DNA of 48,217 nucleotides from Bacteroides cellulosilyticus DSM 14838 (GCF_000158035.1 NZ_EQ973491.1:549627-597843); one strand, 5' to 3'; shown: positions 34,128 to 41,529, counted from the stretch's first letter. The notes: a model not told the origin generated them from the letters alone. Numbers and translations: made by a program.

Positions 34128-34508
34128 ATGAAAGATGTACTTAAAATATCAATCTTACTAATTCTTGCACTTAGCAACGGGGCTTTATTTGCACAGACGA
34201 ATAGATCTTTCAATTTAAATAGAGATACGTTAGATATAAAATTTGTAAAAGACACGTTGGTAACGAGTACAATTCAAGATACCCTTGCTACTATACCTGC
34301 TGTTAAAGATTCAATAACTGCAAAACAAGATGAAATTAATGACTCTGCATTGTATTATCGGCTAATCTTACACTACCGAGACAGTGTGAATCACAATCTT
34401 AAAAGAATATACAATAAAGATGCCTTTAAATTTAAGGATGATTATTTTCGAGAAAAAATGAGAGAACCGTGGATAGGAGATGTTTTAAGAGATATATTTT
34501 TTAAATAA
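34128..34508 (+). CDS. Small exported protein upstream of protease-like gene
   Basis: The 126-residue protein has a signal peptide (MKDVLKISILLILALSNGALFAQ). The in-frame ATG at 34101 lies in the promoter and is rejected. The mature part is rich in Asp, Thr and Lys, with the repeated pattern DTL (RDTLDIKF, KDTLVTS, QDTLATI), then a charged helix ending in EPWIGDVLRDIFFK. No family is recognised. The next gene starts 2 nt after its stop, so the two proteins are produced together and may interact outside the inner membrane. Confidence 0.75.
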   Translation: MKDVLKISILLILALSNGALFAQTNRSFNLNRDTLDIKFVKDTLVTSTIQDTLATIPAVKDSITAKQDEINDSALYYRLILHYRDSVNHNLKRIYNKDAFKFKDDYFREKMREPWIGDVLRDIFFK

Positions 34509-34510
34509 TT

Positions 34511-35344
34511 ATGAAGTTATATTTTTTATCCTTATGTATAATGCTTGCTGTCAGTTTTGCTGCTAAAGCACAATCAAAGCTTATTTTTAAAGATAAGTTT
34601 ATGTATACGGATGTACAGGTGTTCAATGAGACAAAAAGGCACTCAATACCCTCTCTAATTGATACGGGTTGTTCGTTATGTATAATTGATTCTATTTTTG
34701 CTATTGATTCATGCGGAATAAAAGAAGATGAATTACAAACAATTCCTGTTAACCAAACTAAAGATAAGATTTCAAGTGCTTTTATAGATTCTATCTTTTT
34801 TTGTGGAAAGACATATCATAAAGTGTATTGCTTAGTTGCAGATCTTACTGGGCATTATCAAAAATATGCACCAAAATTTATCGTCGGGGCTAATATCCTT
34901 AGATCAGGAGCTTGGAAATTTGATATGGAAAAGAATATTGTTGAACCCTACGATTCTAATAATAAAGCGAAAGGAATTATTTATAAATGGAAAAACCATG
35001 AGGACTATCCTGATGTGGCAATAGATTATATCATTTTAGATAGTAAAGTCAATGGGAAAAAAACACGATTTGCTTTTGATACGGGATGTAGAAACAATAA
35101 GCTTCAACGTGGTTTATATGTAGGAAAACCTGAGCTAATCCAAAAGGAAACAGCTAATATCGTAAATAAATTATCAATTAAGACGGCTGAATTATGTAGA
35201 AATGTAACATTCAAGATAGGAAAGGATGAGTATACGTTGGATTTTATAATAGGTAATGGCAATATTGGGCTCTTAAACATCGAATTCTTGCAAGGCCATT
35301 CCTTTATACTTAATTATAAGAAGCAGATACTTGAATTGTTGTAA
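34511..35344 (+). CDS. Secreted duplicated retropepsin-like aspartic protease
   Basis: The 277-residue protein has a signal peptide (up to about AAKAQ). Two aspartyl-protease half-sites are visible: Asp51-Thr-Gly in IPSLIDTGCS and Asp190-Thr-Gly in RFAFDTGCR. Each is followed by a hydrophobic-Gly element (FIVGANIL and FIIGNGNIGLLNIEFL). This looks like two retropepsin-like lobes in one chain, giving a pepsin-like active site without dimerisation. A free Cys follows each DTG. Bacteroidales encode related predicted proteases of unknown substrate. It is cotranscribed with the small exported protein. Confidence 0.8.
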   Translation: MKLYFLSLCIMLAVSFAAKAQSKLIFKDKFMYTDVQVFNETKRHSIPSLIDTGCSLCIIDSIFAIDSCGIKEDELQTIPVNQTKDKISSAFIDSIFFCGKTYHKVYCLVADLTGHYQKYAPKFIVGANILRSGAWKFDMEKNIVEPYDSNNKAKGIIYKWKNHEDYPDVAIDYIILDSKVNGKKTRFAFDTGCRNNKLQRGLYVGKPELIQKETANIVNKLSIKTAELCRNVTFKIGKDEYTLDFIIGNGNIGLLNIEFLQGHSFILNYKKQILELL

Positions 35345-35421
35345 AAGAGAGCTTGAATTATTAATTTCAATCTATTTAGCTCGGAGAGAAATTCATAGGT
35401 TATTGGAATTGGCAAATCTTA

Positions 35422-35672
35422 TCAGTCCTTCTGTCTGTCTTCTCTTATAAGTCTCTGTTCGTTCAAACGTTCCTGCTGCTTCCTTTTCTCTTCTAACGAT
35501 GCGGTAGCTTGCCCAATGAGGGTATTGATTGATGAGTGAACTCTATCTATTACTTGTGAAATTCATTAATATATTCCATAAACCTTATGATTATGAGTTT
35601 CAGATGTAGGTAATCATTTTCTTTTGCTAAAGTTTTCCATTTGTAGCACGCTACGTTGATTGTTGTGTTCAT
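35422..35672 (-). pseudogene. Frameshifted small gene with integrase-like N-terminus
   Basis: From the ATG at 35672 the minus strand encodes MNTTINVACYKWKTLAKEN, whose first ~15 residues resemble the arm-binding start of Bacteroidales tyrosine integrases. It continues to a stop after INEFHK near 35553. In the next frame, from about the same point, the chain continues VIDRVHSSINTLIGQATASLEEKRKQQERL to a stop at 35422. One frameshift restores a protein of about 83 residues with a coiled-coil C-terminus. Either a small gene was broken, or it arose by fusion of an integrase start to another gene. Confidence 0.55.
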
Positions 35673-35680
35673 AAGATTTT

Positions 35681-35715
35681 GGTTTAACTCTCGGTTTAAC
35701 TCACTCGGTTAAACC
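35681..35715. repeat. GGTTTAAC repeats upstream of the remnant
   Basis: GGTTTAACT occurs at 35681-35689 and 35693-35701, and its inverse-type GGTTAAACC at 35707-35715. The spacing (12 and 14 bp) resembles clustered binding sites of a recombinase or its accessory factor. Confidence 0.55.
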
Positions 35716-35744
35716 ACGCTAAATTCAGCACCCTCTAAAAGCAA

Positions 35745-35780
35745 AAATCAGATAGAAATCTTTCGATAACTATCTGATTT
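35745..35780 (-). terminator. Terminator downstream of the tRNA-like gene
   Basis: AAATCAGATAG (35745-35755) and CTATCTGATTT (35770-35780) form an 11-bp stem with a 14-nt loop. On the minus strand it is followed by TTTGCTTTT. Confidence 0.75.
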
Positions 35781-35787
35781 TCTTAAG

Positions 35788-35882
35788 AGCGGAAGACGGG
35801 GCTCAAACCCGCGACCCTCAGCTTGGAAGGCTAATGTCCTTTAATCCTGCGGATTAAAGGCAACCAACTGAGCTACTTCCGT
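35788..35882 (-). tRNA. Degenerate tRNA-Gly(TCC)-like gene with hairpin inserted in D arm
   Basis: On the minus strand the acceptor stem (CGGAAG with CTTCCG), the anticodon arm (stem TTAGC/GCTGA, loop CTTCCAA, anticodon TCC) and the T arm are tRNA-Gly-like. Three defects are visible. The first acceptor pair is A-C. The T loop reads TTTGAGC, losing the nearly invariant C56. The 3' half of the D stem is replaced by a perfect 10-bp hairpin (CCTTTAATCC/GGATTAAAGG, 3-nt loop, 35838-35860), making 95 nt instead of about 74. It may be a pseudogene, an attachment-site relic or an unusual tRNA-like RNA. A terminator follows it, but no promoter is seen. Confidence 0.6.
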
Positions 35883-36340
35883 TTATGATAGCTATCTTTA
35901 GAATCTGATTCTATTTAGAAACTATTGGTTGATGTCTTGGTTGACTTTTAAGGTCAAGTACCAAGAATGGTTCATAATAAATAAGTTAATAATCTCTTTG
36001 CAGTATTGCAACTGCACCACAAAATTAGTAAATATCATGCTGTTATGCAATGATTCTTTCTAATAGTTTTGCTTTTGACTGTCAGTTTTTTACCTATCTA
36101 ATGATATGGTATATAATAGCATAGTGTAGCTTCCCCTCCGCTGAAAAAGTATTCATATATTGCACTTCCATAGCATAATATAGTATCGGTATAGAAATCA
36201 GTAGTGGGTATATAAAGCTATATCTTCTCAAAAATCTACCTGCTGAAAAATCTGCTCTTATTGTTTTGTGTTCTCTGCATCTATAAATATGCTTGTGTAA
36301 CACATAGTTTTGTAGTTAATAAGATGTTTGTTTAGAACTG
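35883..36340. other. Gene-free AT-rich stretch with dyads
   Basis: No supportable gene. Dyads are AGAATC/GATTCT (35899-35911), CTTGGTTGAC with GTCAA and CCAAG (35936-35965) and GCAGT/ACTGC (36000-36015). The second could be a recombinase or operator site. Confidence 0.4.
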
Positions 36341-36399
36341 AAAAAGCCAACTTATCCGTTGTTTGAAGTGCATACTTCAAATGGGTAGGTTGGCTTTTT
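36341..36399. terminator. Long hairpin terminator of the cargo operon
   Basis: AAAAAGCCAAC (36341-36351) and GTTGGCTTTTT (36389-36399) form the outer stem. TTTGAAGT/ACTTCAAA forms an inner stem. U-runs occur on both strands. Confidence 0.85.
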
Positions 36400-36408
36400 G
36401 CTTATGTA

Positions 36409-37038
36409 CTATTTTATTAATTCAAACTTTTCGCCTTTTAGTTGATAGGTCTTATTGATAATATTGCTCCAACCATTAGAGCCGTAAACAGTAATGGTCT
36501 TGTTCTCTGAATCAAACTCGCATTGTCCGTTTTCCAACTCTGTAAATGGTGCTTCTGTTTTCTGCATAAAGTAACCGTATGGGCTGACATCGTACACATC
36601 ATAGGCATTTGATTCTCTTGAACCACTTTTATAGCGATTGATAATAAACTCCTCTTCTCCGTCAAAATCAACATCGGAAAAGAAGAAAGGAGAATCATCC
36701 GAAAGGTATTCTTCGCTCTTTAATTTAGCCGTATAGTCTAACTCTATAACTGTGTTGTTAGGATATGTGTTACCTTTATCATACAGAATCTTATCAGTCC
36801 ATTTCTCCGCAAAGTAGTAATATTGTACTCCTTGTTTCTCTAAACAGAATAGGGCATTACCTACCTCACCATTTTGCAGCCACATTACTTTTACTGTATA
36901 TCCGTTTACAGGCTGTTTGTACTTGATGTAAATATGTGGCTGATTGAAACATTCAAAATCCTGCGGAACAGATATTTTGTCTGTTTTGCAGGCTATTAAA
37001 CTAAGTAATCCTATAATGATAAATAACAATCTTCTCAT
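36409..37038 (-). CDS. Hypothetical lipoprotein (FG-GAP-like Asp motif)
   Basis: The 209-residue protein has a lipoprotein signal (LSLIAC, Cys about 17). The middle contains DVDFDGEEEFIINRYKSGSRESNAYDVYD, a calcium-binding-like D-x-D-x-D-G motif seen in FG-GAP/VCBS-type and XAC2610-related secreted proteins. No catalytic residues are recognised. It is the last gene of a six-gene minus-strand operon. Its start codon overlaps the stop of the penicillin-binding-like gene (TAATG at 37036-37040), so the two are coupled and both should be anchored in a membrane facing the periplasm. Confidence 0.78.
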   Translation of the reverse strand: MRRLLFIIIGLLSLIACKTDKISVPQDFECFNQPHIYIKYKQPVNGYTVKVMWLQNGEVGNALFCLEKQGVQYYYFAEKWTDKILYDKGNTYPNNTVIELDYTAKLKSEEYLSDDSPFFFSDVDFDGEEEFIINRYKSGSRESNAYDVYDVSPYGYFMQKTEAPFTELENGQCEFDSENKTITVYGSNGWSNIINKTYQLKGEKFELIK

Positions 37039-37898
37039 TACCTTTCATCCATTATAACAACAATCTGCCTAAACACATCACCTGCCATCAGTCCACCACT
37101 TGCAGGTAATCCTTTCTTATTAATGGAAACAATGATACTGTATTTCGGATTATCGGCAGGGAAGTAGCCGCAAAACTCTACGGCATATTCTCCATTTGAA
37201 AGTTGGATTGTTCCCGTTGCTCCTGCTACTTTAACTTTATCTGATTGGGTAGGTTTAGCTAATCCATTAGAAACAGAGTATTCCAATGCTTCTTTTATGG
37301 CAGTCTTACTTTTAGCTATGTAATTAAAGAAAGTCAAGTTCTGTAATGGAGTAGTGAGTATGCCATATCCTAAAGAGTTATAAACCAAACTTGTATCTTT
37401 CACTTGATAACCGTATTTTGCAAGTACTTCCGCAAAGGCTTGTTCATTATCAAATGCCTTTCTCACCGCTTTGTAATTGGCGATATTGGATGCAAGTCCG
37501 AAACCTTGCTCCACCGTGATTTTACCATATCCACCTCTATGCCAATTATGGTCGCACAATGTATCTTTTCCAATAGCTAAAATACCATCGCCAACATCTA
37601 TTGTATCAGATAGTTTAACCGCCTTTGTTTCCAATACCGCCAAAAGTGAAGCGGTACGCACCAATCCCGATTCTTGCAGGATGGAATCAGTACCAACAGA
37701 AGCCTTAATTTCTCCTGTCTGCACTTCCATTACAATAACTTGCCCTGTTGTAGCATCAAGTTCGGATAGCTTGTTTTGCAGGATAGAATCAACTTTTACC
37801 TGCAAGGTACTGTCTATGGTAGAAACTTGTTCTGTTTTTTGTTTGGCGCAAGCTACGAATGTAGCTATGCTGATTAAAAGGATAACAGTATTTTTCAT
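37038..37898 (-). CDS. Lipoprotein with catalytically dead transpeptidase (PBP) fold
   Basis: The 286-residue lipoprotein (FVAC, Cys17) has the recognisable skeleton of a penicillin-binding transpeptidase: TGQVIVMEVQTGEIKA, RTASLLAVLETKAVKLSDTIDVGDG, LGYGILTTPLQNLTFFNYIA, VAGATGTIQL, CGYFPADNPKYSIIVSI and GGLMAGDVFRQI. All three active-site motifs have lost the key residue: SxxK aligns with GLVR (78-81), SxN with Ala136-Ser-Asn138, and KTG with Ala227-Thr-Gly. The N-terminal dimerisation domain of PBPs is absent. It is therefore probably a binding or regulatory pseudo-enzyme in the periplasm. It is coupled to the next lipoprotein gene. Confidence 0.8.
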   Translation of the reverse strand: MKNTVILLISIATFVACAKQKTEQVSTIDSTLQVKVDSILQNKLSELDATTGQVIVMEVQTGEIKASVGTDSILQESGLVRTASLLAVLETKAVKLSDTIDVGDGILAIGKDTLCDHNWHRGGYGKITVEQGFGLASNIANYKAVRKAFDNEQAFAEVLAKYGYQVKDTSLVYNSLGYGILTTPLQNLTFFNYIAKSKTAIKEALEYSVSNGLAKPTQSDKVKVAGATGTIQLSNGEYAVEFCGYFPADNPKYSIIVSINKKGLPASGGLMAGDVFRQIVVIMDER

Positions 37899-37905
37899 AA
37901 ATAAG

Positions 37906-38820
37906 CTAATTTGTATATTTAAATTGTCTTCTGATGAATCTTACAGTTTCCCCATCTTTTAATTCACGGCATTCAAGCCAATTACCGTATTTATCGTACT
38001 TATCATATTCATATTCTTCCTTAACCCTCTTTCCATCTCTCCATGTATCAAAATAAATAGTATCACCATATTGATTATAGCGATATGTACCATGCCTTAA
38101 TATATGGCTATCATCATAAAAATCAGATGATATAAGGTTTCCATTATTGTCATAGTTGAACTTAGAATTATACTCTCTACCTCTAATATGTTTACATATA
38201 CGTGTTTCTTTTCCTTGATTATTATAATAATACGTTGTTCTACTTACTATTTTGTTATCACCATCTACCACTTGCTCAAAAACAAGTTTGCCTTGCGCAT
38301 TATATTGGCATGTTATTTCTGATTTCAATTTCCCATATTCTTTCATGTAACGAATCTTAATAAGTTGATTGTCATTGTCATATATGTAATTTGTATCAGC
38401 CTTTAATCTATTGTTCGCATCATAGATTGCCATATATGACAAATCTCTATTGCTATTATAACATTCGTGACAAGTTTCCCCATTTGTCCATTTACGAACA
38501 ATCTTGTCATTCTTCGGTTTTAAAGGTGGCTCTCCTTTCTCTTCTTGTCCAGTAGAGAAATATGTCATACTAATATTGTTTTTATAATCAGTTACCCAAT
38601 GTATAAAATTTGTTGGGTCGCAATTCACGTATAATTTACGCTCTTTCGTAACAACTTCTCCATTACTGAATATAATCTTTTCTTCTTCTTGTAAAACTTC
38701 GGTATATACCTCTTTTACAGAAAACCATTTACTAATATAATCTTTCTTTAAAATAAAAGTTTGTTCTATAACAATTTGAATAAATTCTTTTTTCCTATAG
38801 GTACTACTAACATAACTCAT
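37906..38820 (-). CDS. YD-repeat (RHS-like) protein
   Basis: The 304-residue protein has an unrecognised N-terminal third. About eight YD-type repeats then start near residue 130 (YDANNRLKADTNYIYDNDNQLIKIRY, YNAQGKLVFEQV, YYYNNQGKETR, NYDNNGNLISSDFYDD, YNQYGDTIYFDTW, YDKYDKYGNWLECRELKDG). Such repeats form beta-strand shells in RHS proteins and also occur in small Bacteroides proteins without toxins. No signal peptide is evident, and no toxin domain follows the repeats. It lies 7 nt upstream of the PBP-like gene in the same operon. Confidence 0.78.
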   Translation of the reverse strand: MSYVSSTYRKKEFIQIVIEQTFILKKDYISKWFSVKEVYTEVLQEEEKIIFSNGEVVTKERKLYVNCDPTNFIHWVTDYKNNISMTYFSTGQEEKGEPPLKPKNDKIVRKWTNGETCHECYNSNRDLSYMAIYDANNRLKADTNYIYDNDNQLIKIRYMKEYGKLKSEITCQYNAQGKLVFEQVVDGDNKIVSRTTYYYNNQGKETRICKHIRGREYNSKFNYDNNGNLISSDFYDDSHILRHGTYRYNQYGDTIYFDTWRDGKRVKEEYEYDKYDKYGNWLECRELKDGETVRFIRRQFKYTN

Positions 38821-38843
38821 ATTCGTGATAAGTAATTAGTTAT

Positions 38844-39254
38844 TTATTCTAAAGAAAATCCTCTTAATTGGGCATATTCTTTTAGGCTATATTGCATTGC
38901 TTTTTTAGTGGTTTTACCCATTATTATTAAGGTATCAAATCCCAATGACATGAGTTGTCTGACAAAAGCCTTATTTGATAATATATATTGAGATATATCT
39001 CTTATTTCAGAATCCCGTAAATCAGAATCATTCTCAATGGAGATTTTAAATCCGCTTCTAAAAAAGATAGCACTCATTTCGTGTCTATAACTATCGTTTC
39101 CCATTGTTATAGATACTTTACACAATCTGTTTAATTCACCCGAATAATAGTATTCTTTAAATGCTTGATTCATAGTAGATATGATTTTCATTTTTTCAAA
39201 AGAACCATCAAGCAGTGAATTTAATAAGTTTTTAAATAAATCTATGATGTTCAT
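38844..39254 (-). CDS. Hypothetical protein in cargo operon
   Basis: I do not recognise this 136-residue protein. It begins with an amphipathic stretch (MNIIDLFKNLLNSLLDGSFEKM), followed by a mixed alpha/beta domain and a helical end (TTKKAMQYSLKEYAQLRGFSLE). There is no signal peptide or membrane segment. Its start overlaps the stop of the J-domain gene by 4 nt (39251-39254), which makes coordinated production and a possible chaperone-client relation likely. Confidence 0.72.
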   Translation of the reverse strand: MNIIDLFKNLLNSLLDGSFEKMKIISTMNQAFKEYYYSGELNRLCKVSITMGNDSYRHEMSAIFFRSGFKISIENDSDLRDSEIRDISQYILSNKAFVRQLMSLGFDTLIIMGKTTKKAMQYSLKEYAQLRGFSLE

Positions 39255-39508
39255 TCTTTTATATATAATTCTTTGTTTATTATGTCCTGCAATTTTAATA
39301 ACTCACTGTAATTAAACCTATTCTCATTTATACGCTCTGATAATCTGGTTGCCAATTCTTGATTGTTGGGATGCTTATCAGGATGAGCATATAGTATTAG
39401 CTCTTTATGTAATTTCTTTGTTTTTGCTATACTATTTACTATATTAATAGATTCATTAGTTTTGTTCTTTGCAGGAAATACCCATCTAAACCATTTTGCA
39501 AGTCTCAT
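39251..39508 (-). CDS. Small J-domain-like protein
   Basis: This is an 85-residue protein from the ATG at 39508 (MRLAKWFRWVFPAKNKT). A longer in-frame start at 39565 would overlap the upstream gene by 47 nt, so it is less likely. The C-terminal half, KLHKELILYAHPDKHPNNQELATRLSERINENRFNYSELLKL, carries the invariant HPD tripeptide with a preceding basic helix and a following helix, as in DnaJ J-domains. J-domains stimulate the ATPase of Hsp70. There is no zinc finger or C-terminal domain, so it could recruit host DnaK to an element-encoded partner. Confidence 0.75.
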   Translation of the reverse strand: MRLAKWFRWVFPAKNKTNESINIVNSIAKTKKLHKELILYAHPDKHPNNQELATRLSERINENRFNYSELLKLQDIINKELYIKE

Positions 39509-39518
39509 AATATAGAAC

Positions 39519-40100
39519 TTAAAATTGTTTAGATATGTATATGGCTTCTTGCATTGGTGCTTCACTATTTGAAATTCTACGGCATTGATGCCCGAAATTC
39601 ATTAAATAAGTTTTGCATTCTGTTATATCTTCATTAGTCGCCAAGGACTTAAATGCTTGAATTATTTGTTCTATACCTCCAACTTCTGAAATAATATTTC
39701 TTGCTTCATTAATAAAATTTTCGTATTGAAAGTTTCTATCAATTGCACAACTTTTCCCCATTTCCATATATGTTATAAAGGCATTCTTTATATTAACCTT
39801 TGTTGCAGAAAGGGATTGATTAGGGCATTTGGATAGAATGCTAACTAAGAAGCAAGAGTAACACGTTAAAATATTATCATCAGTCATATTAATAATATTG
39901 CACTTCCAATTCCCCGAAGAAGCGGATAAAAAATAAGGTGTGGGAACTATATCTGCTTTATCCTTTTCTCTGGCTTCTCGCATTGCCTTGGCATGGATAA
40001 AACAATAGCAACCCACACCAATTTTGACAATATCTAAGAGCCTTATGGATATAAGGTAGGTATATATCAAATGGTGGGGTGCTACTGCTATCATCTTCAT
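39519..40100 (-). CDS. Hypothetical protein, first gene of cargo operon
   Basis: I do not recognise this 193-residue protein. It is rich in Cys (about ten, including NILTCYSCFLVSILSKCPN, KSCAID, TECKT, HQCRR), which suggests metal or cofactor binding in the cytosol; no export signal is clear. An internal ATG (MREAREKDKAD, about residue 40) is a possible alternative start, because the first 40 residues are hydrophobic and atypical. A minus -7 box TAACTTTG (40203-40210) lies about 100 nt upstream. It leads the run down to 36409. Confidence 0.65.
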   Translation of the reverse strand: MKMIAVAPHHLIYTYLISIRLLDIVKIGVGCYCFIHAKAMREAREKDKADIVPTPYFLSASSGNWKCNIINMTDDNILTCYSCFLVSILSKCPNQSLSATKVNIKNAFITYMEMGKSCAIDRNFQYENFINEARNIISEVGGIEQIIQAFKSLATNEDITECKTYLMNFGHQCRRISNSEAPMQEAIYISKQF

Positions 40101-40152
40101 GCCTTTTCAAATTTTGCGAGAATTTGAGAAAAGAAGATAATCTCAATAACAC

Positions 40153-40683
40153 CTTTTCGTTAAATATGTCCTTTCAGAGCATTAAGCCCACTGAAATTGC
40201 TGCAAAGTTAGCGAAAGGTTTTGAATAGCTAAAGATAAAACACTGATAAATGTAGTTCCAAGTGTTTTAAAGCACATCCGTAGTAAGCAATTAGGTAGTA
40301 TCAGCTTCTTTTAGTTGTAGCTCCATACCTATTGTTAGTTATAAGGATTATAGTTGCTTTTCTGATATTGCAGATTGGTACGGCTGTTCAGACCTTATAA
40401 GTAATTTCCTAAAATCACACATACCATAAACTACAAGCCACATCATGCCTTTTTAAAAAGATAATTTTCTTACGCTTGCATCAATGCGGAACTAACTGCG
40501 TTATCGCTATCTGTTTCGCTTGAAACTATGCCTTACCATATTTATATATAGCCATTATTTACAGTTTCTCTTACATTGCAGTTTTTAAAAGTTGCTGTAT
40601 ATTAGGGAACGGGACAAAGTTCTTTGTTTCTGAAAATTGCATGATAACAACAGAAATTTCAAACTTTCTCCCATCCCAACAGA
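40153..40683. other. Gene-free stretch with element-specific regulatory sequences
   Basis: No gene is supportable. It holds a -7 box for the cargo operon (40203-40210, minus), a 37-bp sequence (40542-40578) that recurs at 45753-45790, and the dyad ACAAAGTTCTTTGT (40614-40627). Confidence 0.5.
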
Positions 40684-41277
40684 TTAGAAACTCAAACAGT
40701 CATAAGTGTTTAACAGTTCTTCTTGTCTAAGTCCTAAGTATCTTTTAGTTATGGTTACAGAACTGTGATTAAACAGTTCCATCAGCTTAACCAAAGCCAA
40801 TTCAGCATTTTCAGAGGATTCAAACACTTTCCTGCCAAAAGTCTTTCTAAGTGAATGAGTGGAAAAATGGTCTATCTTTAAATTGTACTTGTTCTTCAAC
40901 TCTTTAAGTACAATGTTTATCCATTGGATAGAATAGACCTTGTTCTTACCTTTTCCCGATAAAAAGCAAAACTCATTCAAGTTCTGAATATCCAAAGCAG
41001 TATAACAGTCTTTAATGTGCTTCTGAAACTCCTTATTAATTCTCACTTCCCTGCGTTTGCTTGTTTTCTTTTCAGTAATGGTAAACTTTGCATCCTTATT
41101 CAGGAGCATTTCCCAAGTAAGTTGCAACAGGTCAGAAATGCGTAAACCAAAGAATATGCCACACCCAACAAGCAGGCTTATCCTATAATTCTTATCCCTA
41201 TATAACTTTCTTACCAAGTTTGTGGCACTGTCCCATTGCAGGCAGTCACTTGTTGTATAGCTGTTCTTCAAACTCAT
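40684..41277 (-). CDS. Tyrosine recombinase, catalytic domain only
   Basis: The 197-residue protein consists of the C-terminal catalytic domain of the phage-integrase family. It has the first Arg in CGIFFGLRISDLLQLTW, a Lys in the beta-hairpin (ITEKKTSKRREVRI), HSLRKTFGR (His-x-x-Arg), NHSSVTITKRYLGL (second His and nucleophile Tyr). The usual arm-binding and core-binding domains (about 200 residues in full-length integrases) are missing. The frame is intact, so it could be a natural short recombinase rather than a fragment. It may handle a local inversion, dimer resolution or excision within the element. Confidence 0.9.
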   Translation of the reverse strand: MSLKNSYTTSDCLQWDSATNLVRKLYRDKNYRISLLVGCGIFFGLRISDLLQLTWEMLLNKDAKFTITEKKTSKRREVRINKEFQKHIKDCYTALDIQNLNEFCFLSGKGKNKVYSIQWINIVLKELKNKYNLKIDHFSTHSLRKTFGRKVFESSENAELALVKLMELFNHSSVTITKRYLGLRQEELLNTYDCLSF

Positions 41278-41307
41278 GTTGTTTCAATTTTGTAGGTTTA
41301 ACAATAA

Positions 41308-41367
41308 AAGTGAAAGTAAATTCGGGAATCATTTTGTAATAGTCTGATTCTCAAATTACTTTCACTT
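41308..41367 (-). terminator. Terminator after the small membrane protein gene
   Basis: AAGTGAAAGTAA (41308-41319) and TTACTTTCACTT (41356-41367) are a perfect 12-bp stem with further inner pairing. A U-rich tract follows on the minus strand. Confidence 0.75.
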
Positions 41368-41383
41368 CTATTAGAAAGTGTAA

Positions 41384-41509
41384 CTATGATTGTATATAAA
41401 TAAAGATGGATAAAATCAGTATCAGCAAAAAAGGATTGATAATACCAATTATTATCAGCAGGAGAACTACCAATGTTCCCCATAGTATCAATTTCCCATC
41501 ATCTTCCAT
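41384..41509 (-). CDS. Small single-pass membrane protein (41 aa)
   Basis: From the ATG at 41509 the minus strand encodes MEDDGKLILWGTLVV, followed by an almost uninterrupted run of Leu and Ile to about residue 38, and a stop at 41384. The layout (charged N-terminus, one or two hydrophobic helices) is typical of small membrane proteins. It lies 20 nt after the stop of the 41802-41530 gene and is followed directly by a terminator, both of which support a real gene. The function is unknown. Confidence 0.55.
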   Translation of the reverse strand: MEDDGKLILWGTLVVLLLIIIGIINPFLLILILSIFIYIQS

Positions 41510-41529
41510 ATTGTAGTATTTTTAAGTTA

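Noticed and set aside
35838..35860. Reading the inserted hairpin as an anticodon arm with anticodon GCA (tRNA-Cys)
   Set aside because: Position 33 would be C instead of the required U, and the remaining sequence would need an abnormal variable arm; the TCC arm fits far better.
36094..36303. Minus-strand frame of 69 codons
   Set aside because: Low-complexity AT-rich translation with no start signals, preceding no operon; not convincing.
41298..41483. Minus-strand frame of 61 codons
   Set aside because: It runs through the terminator hairpin; the overlapping 41-residue membrane frame has better protein character.
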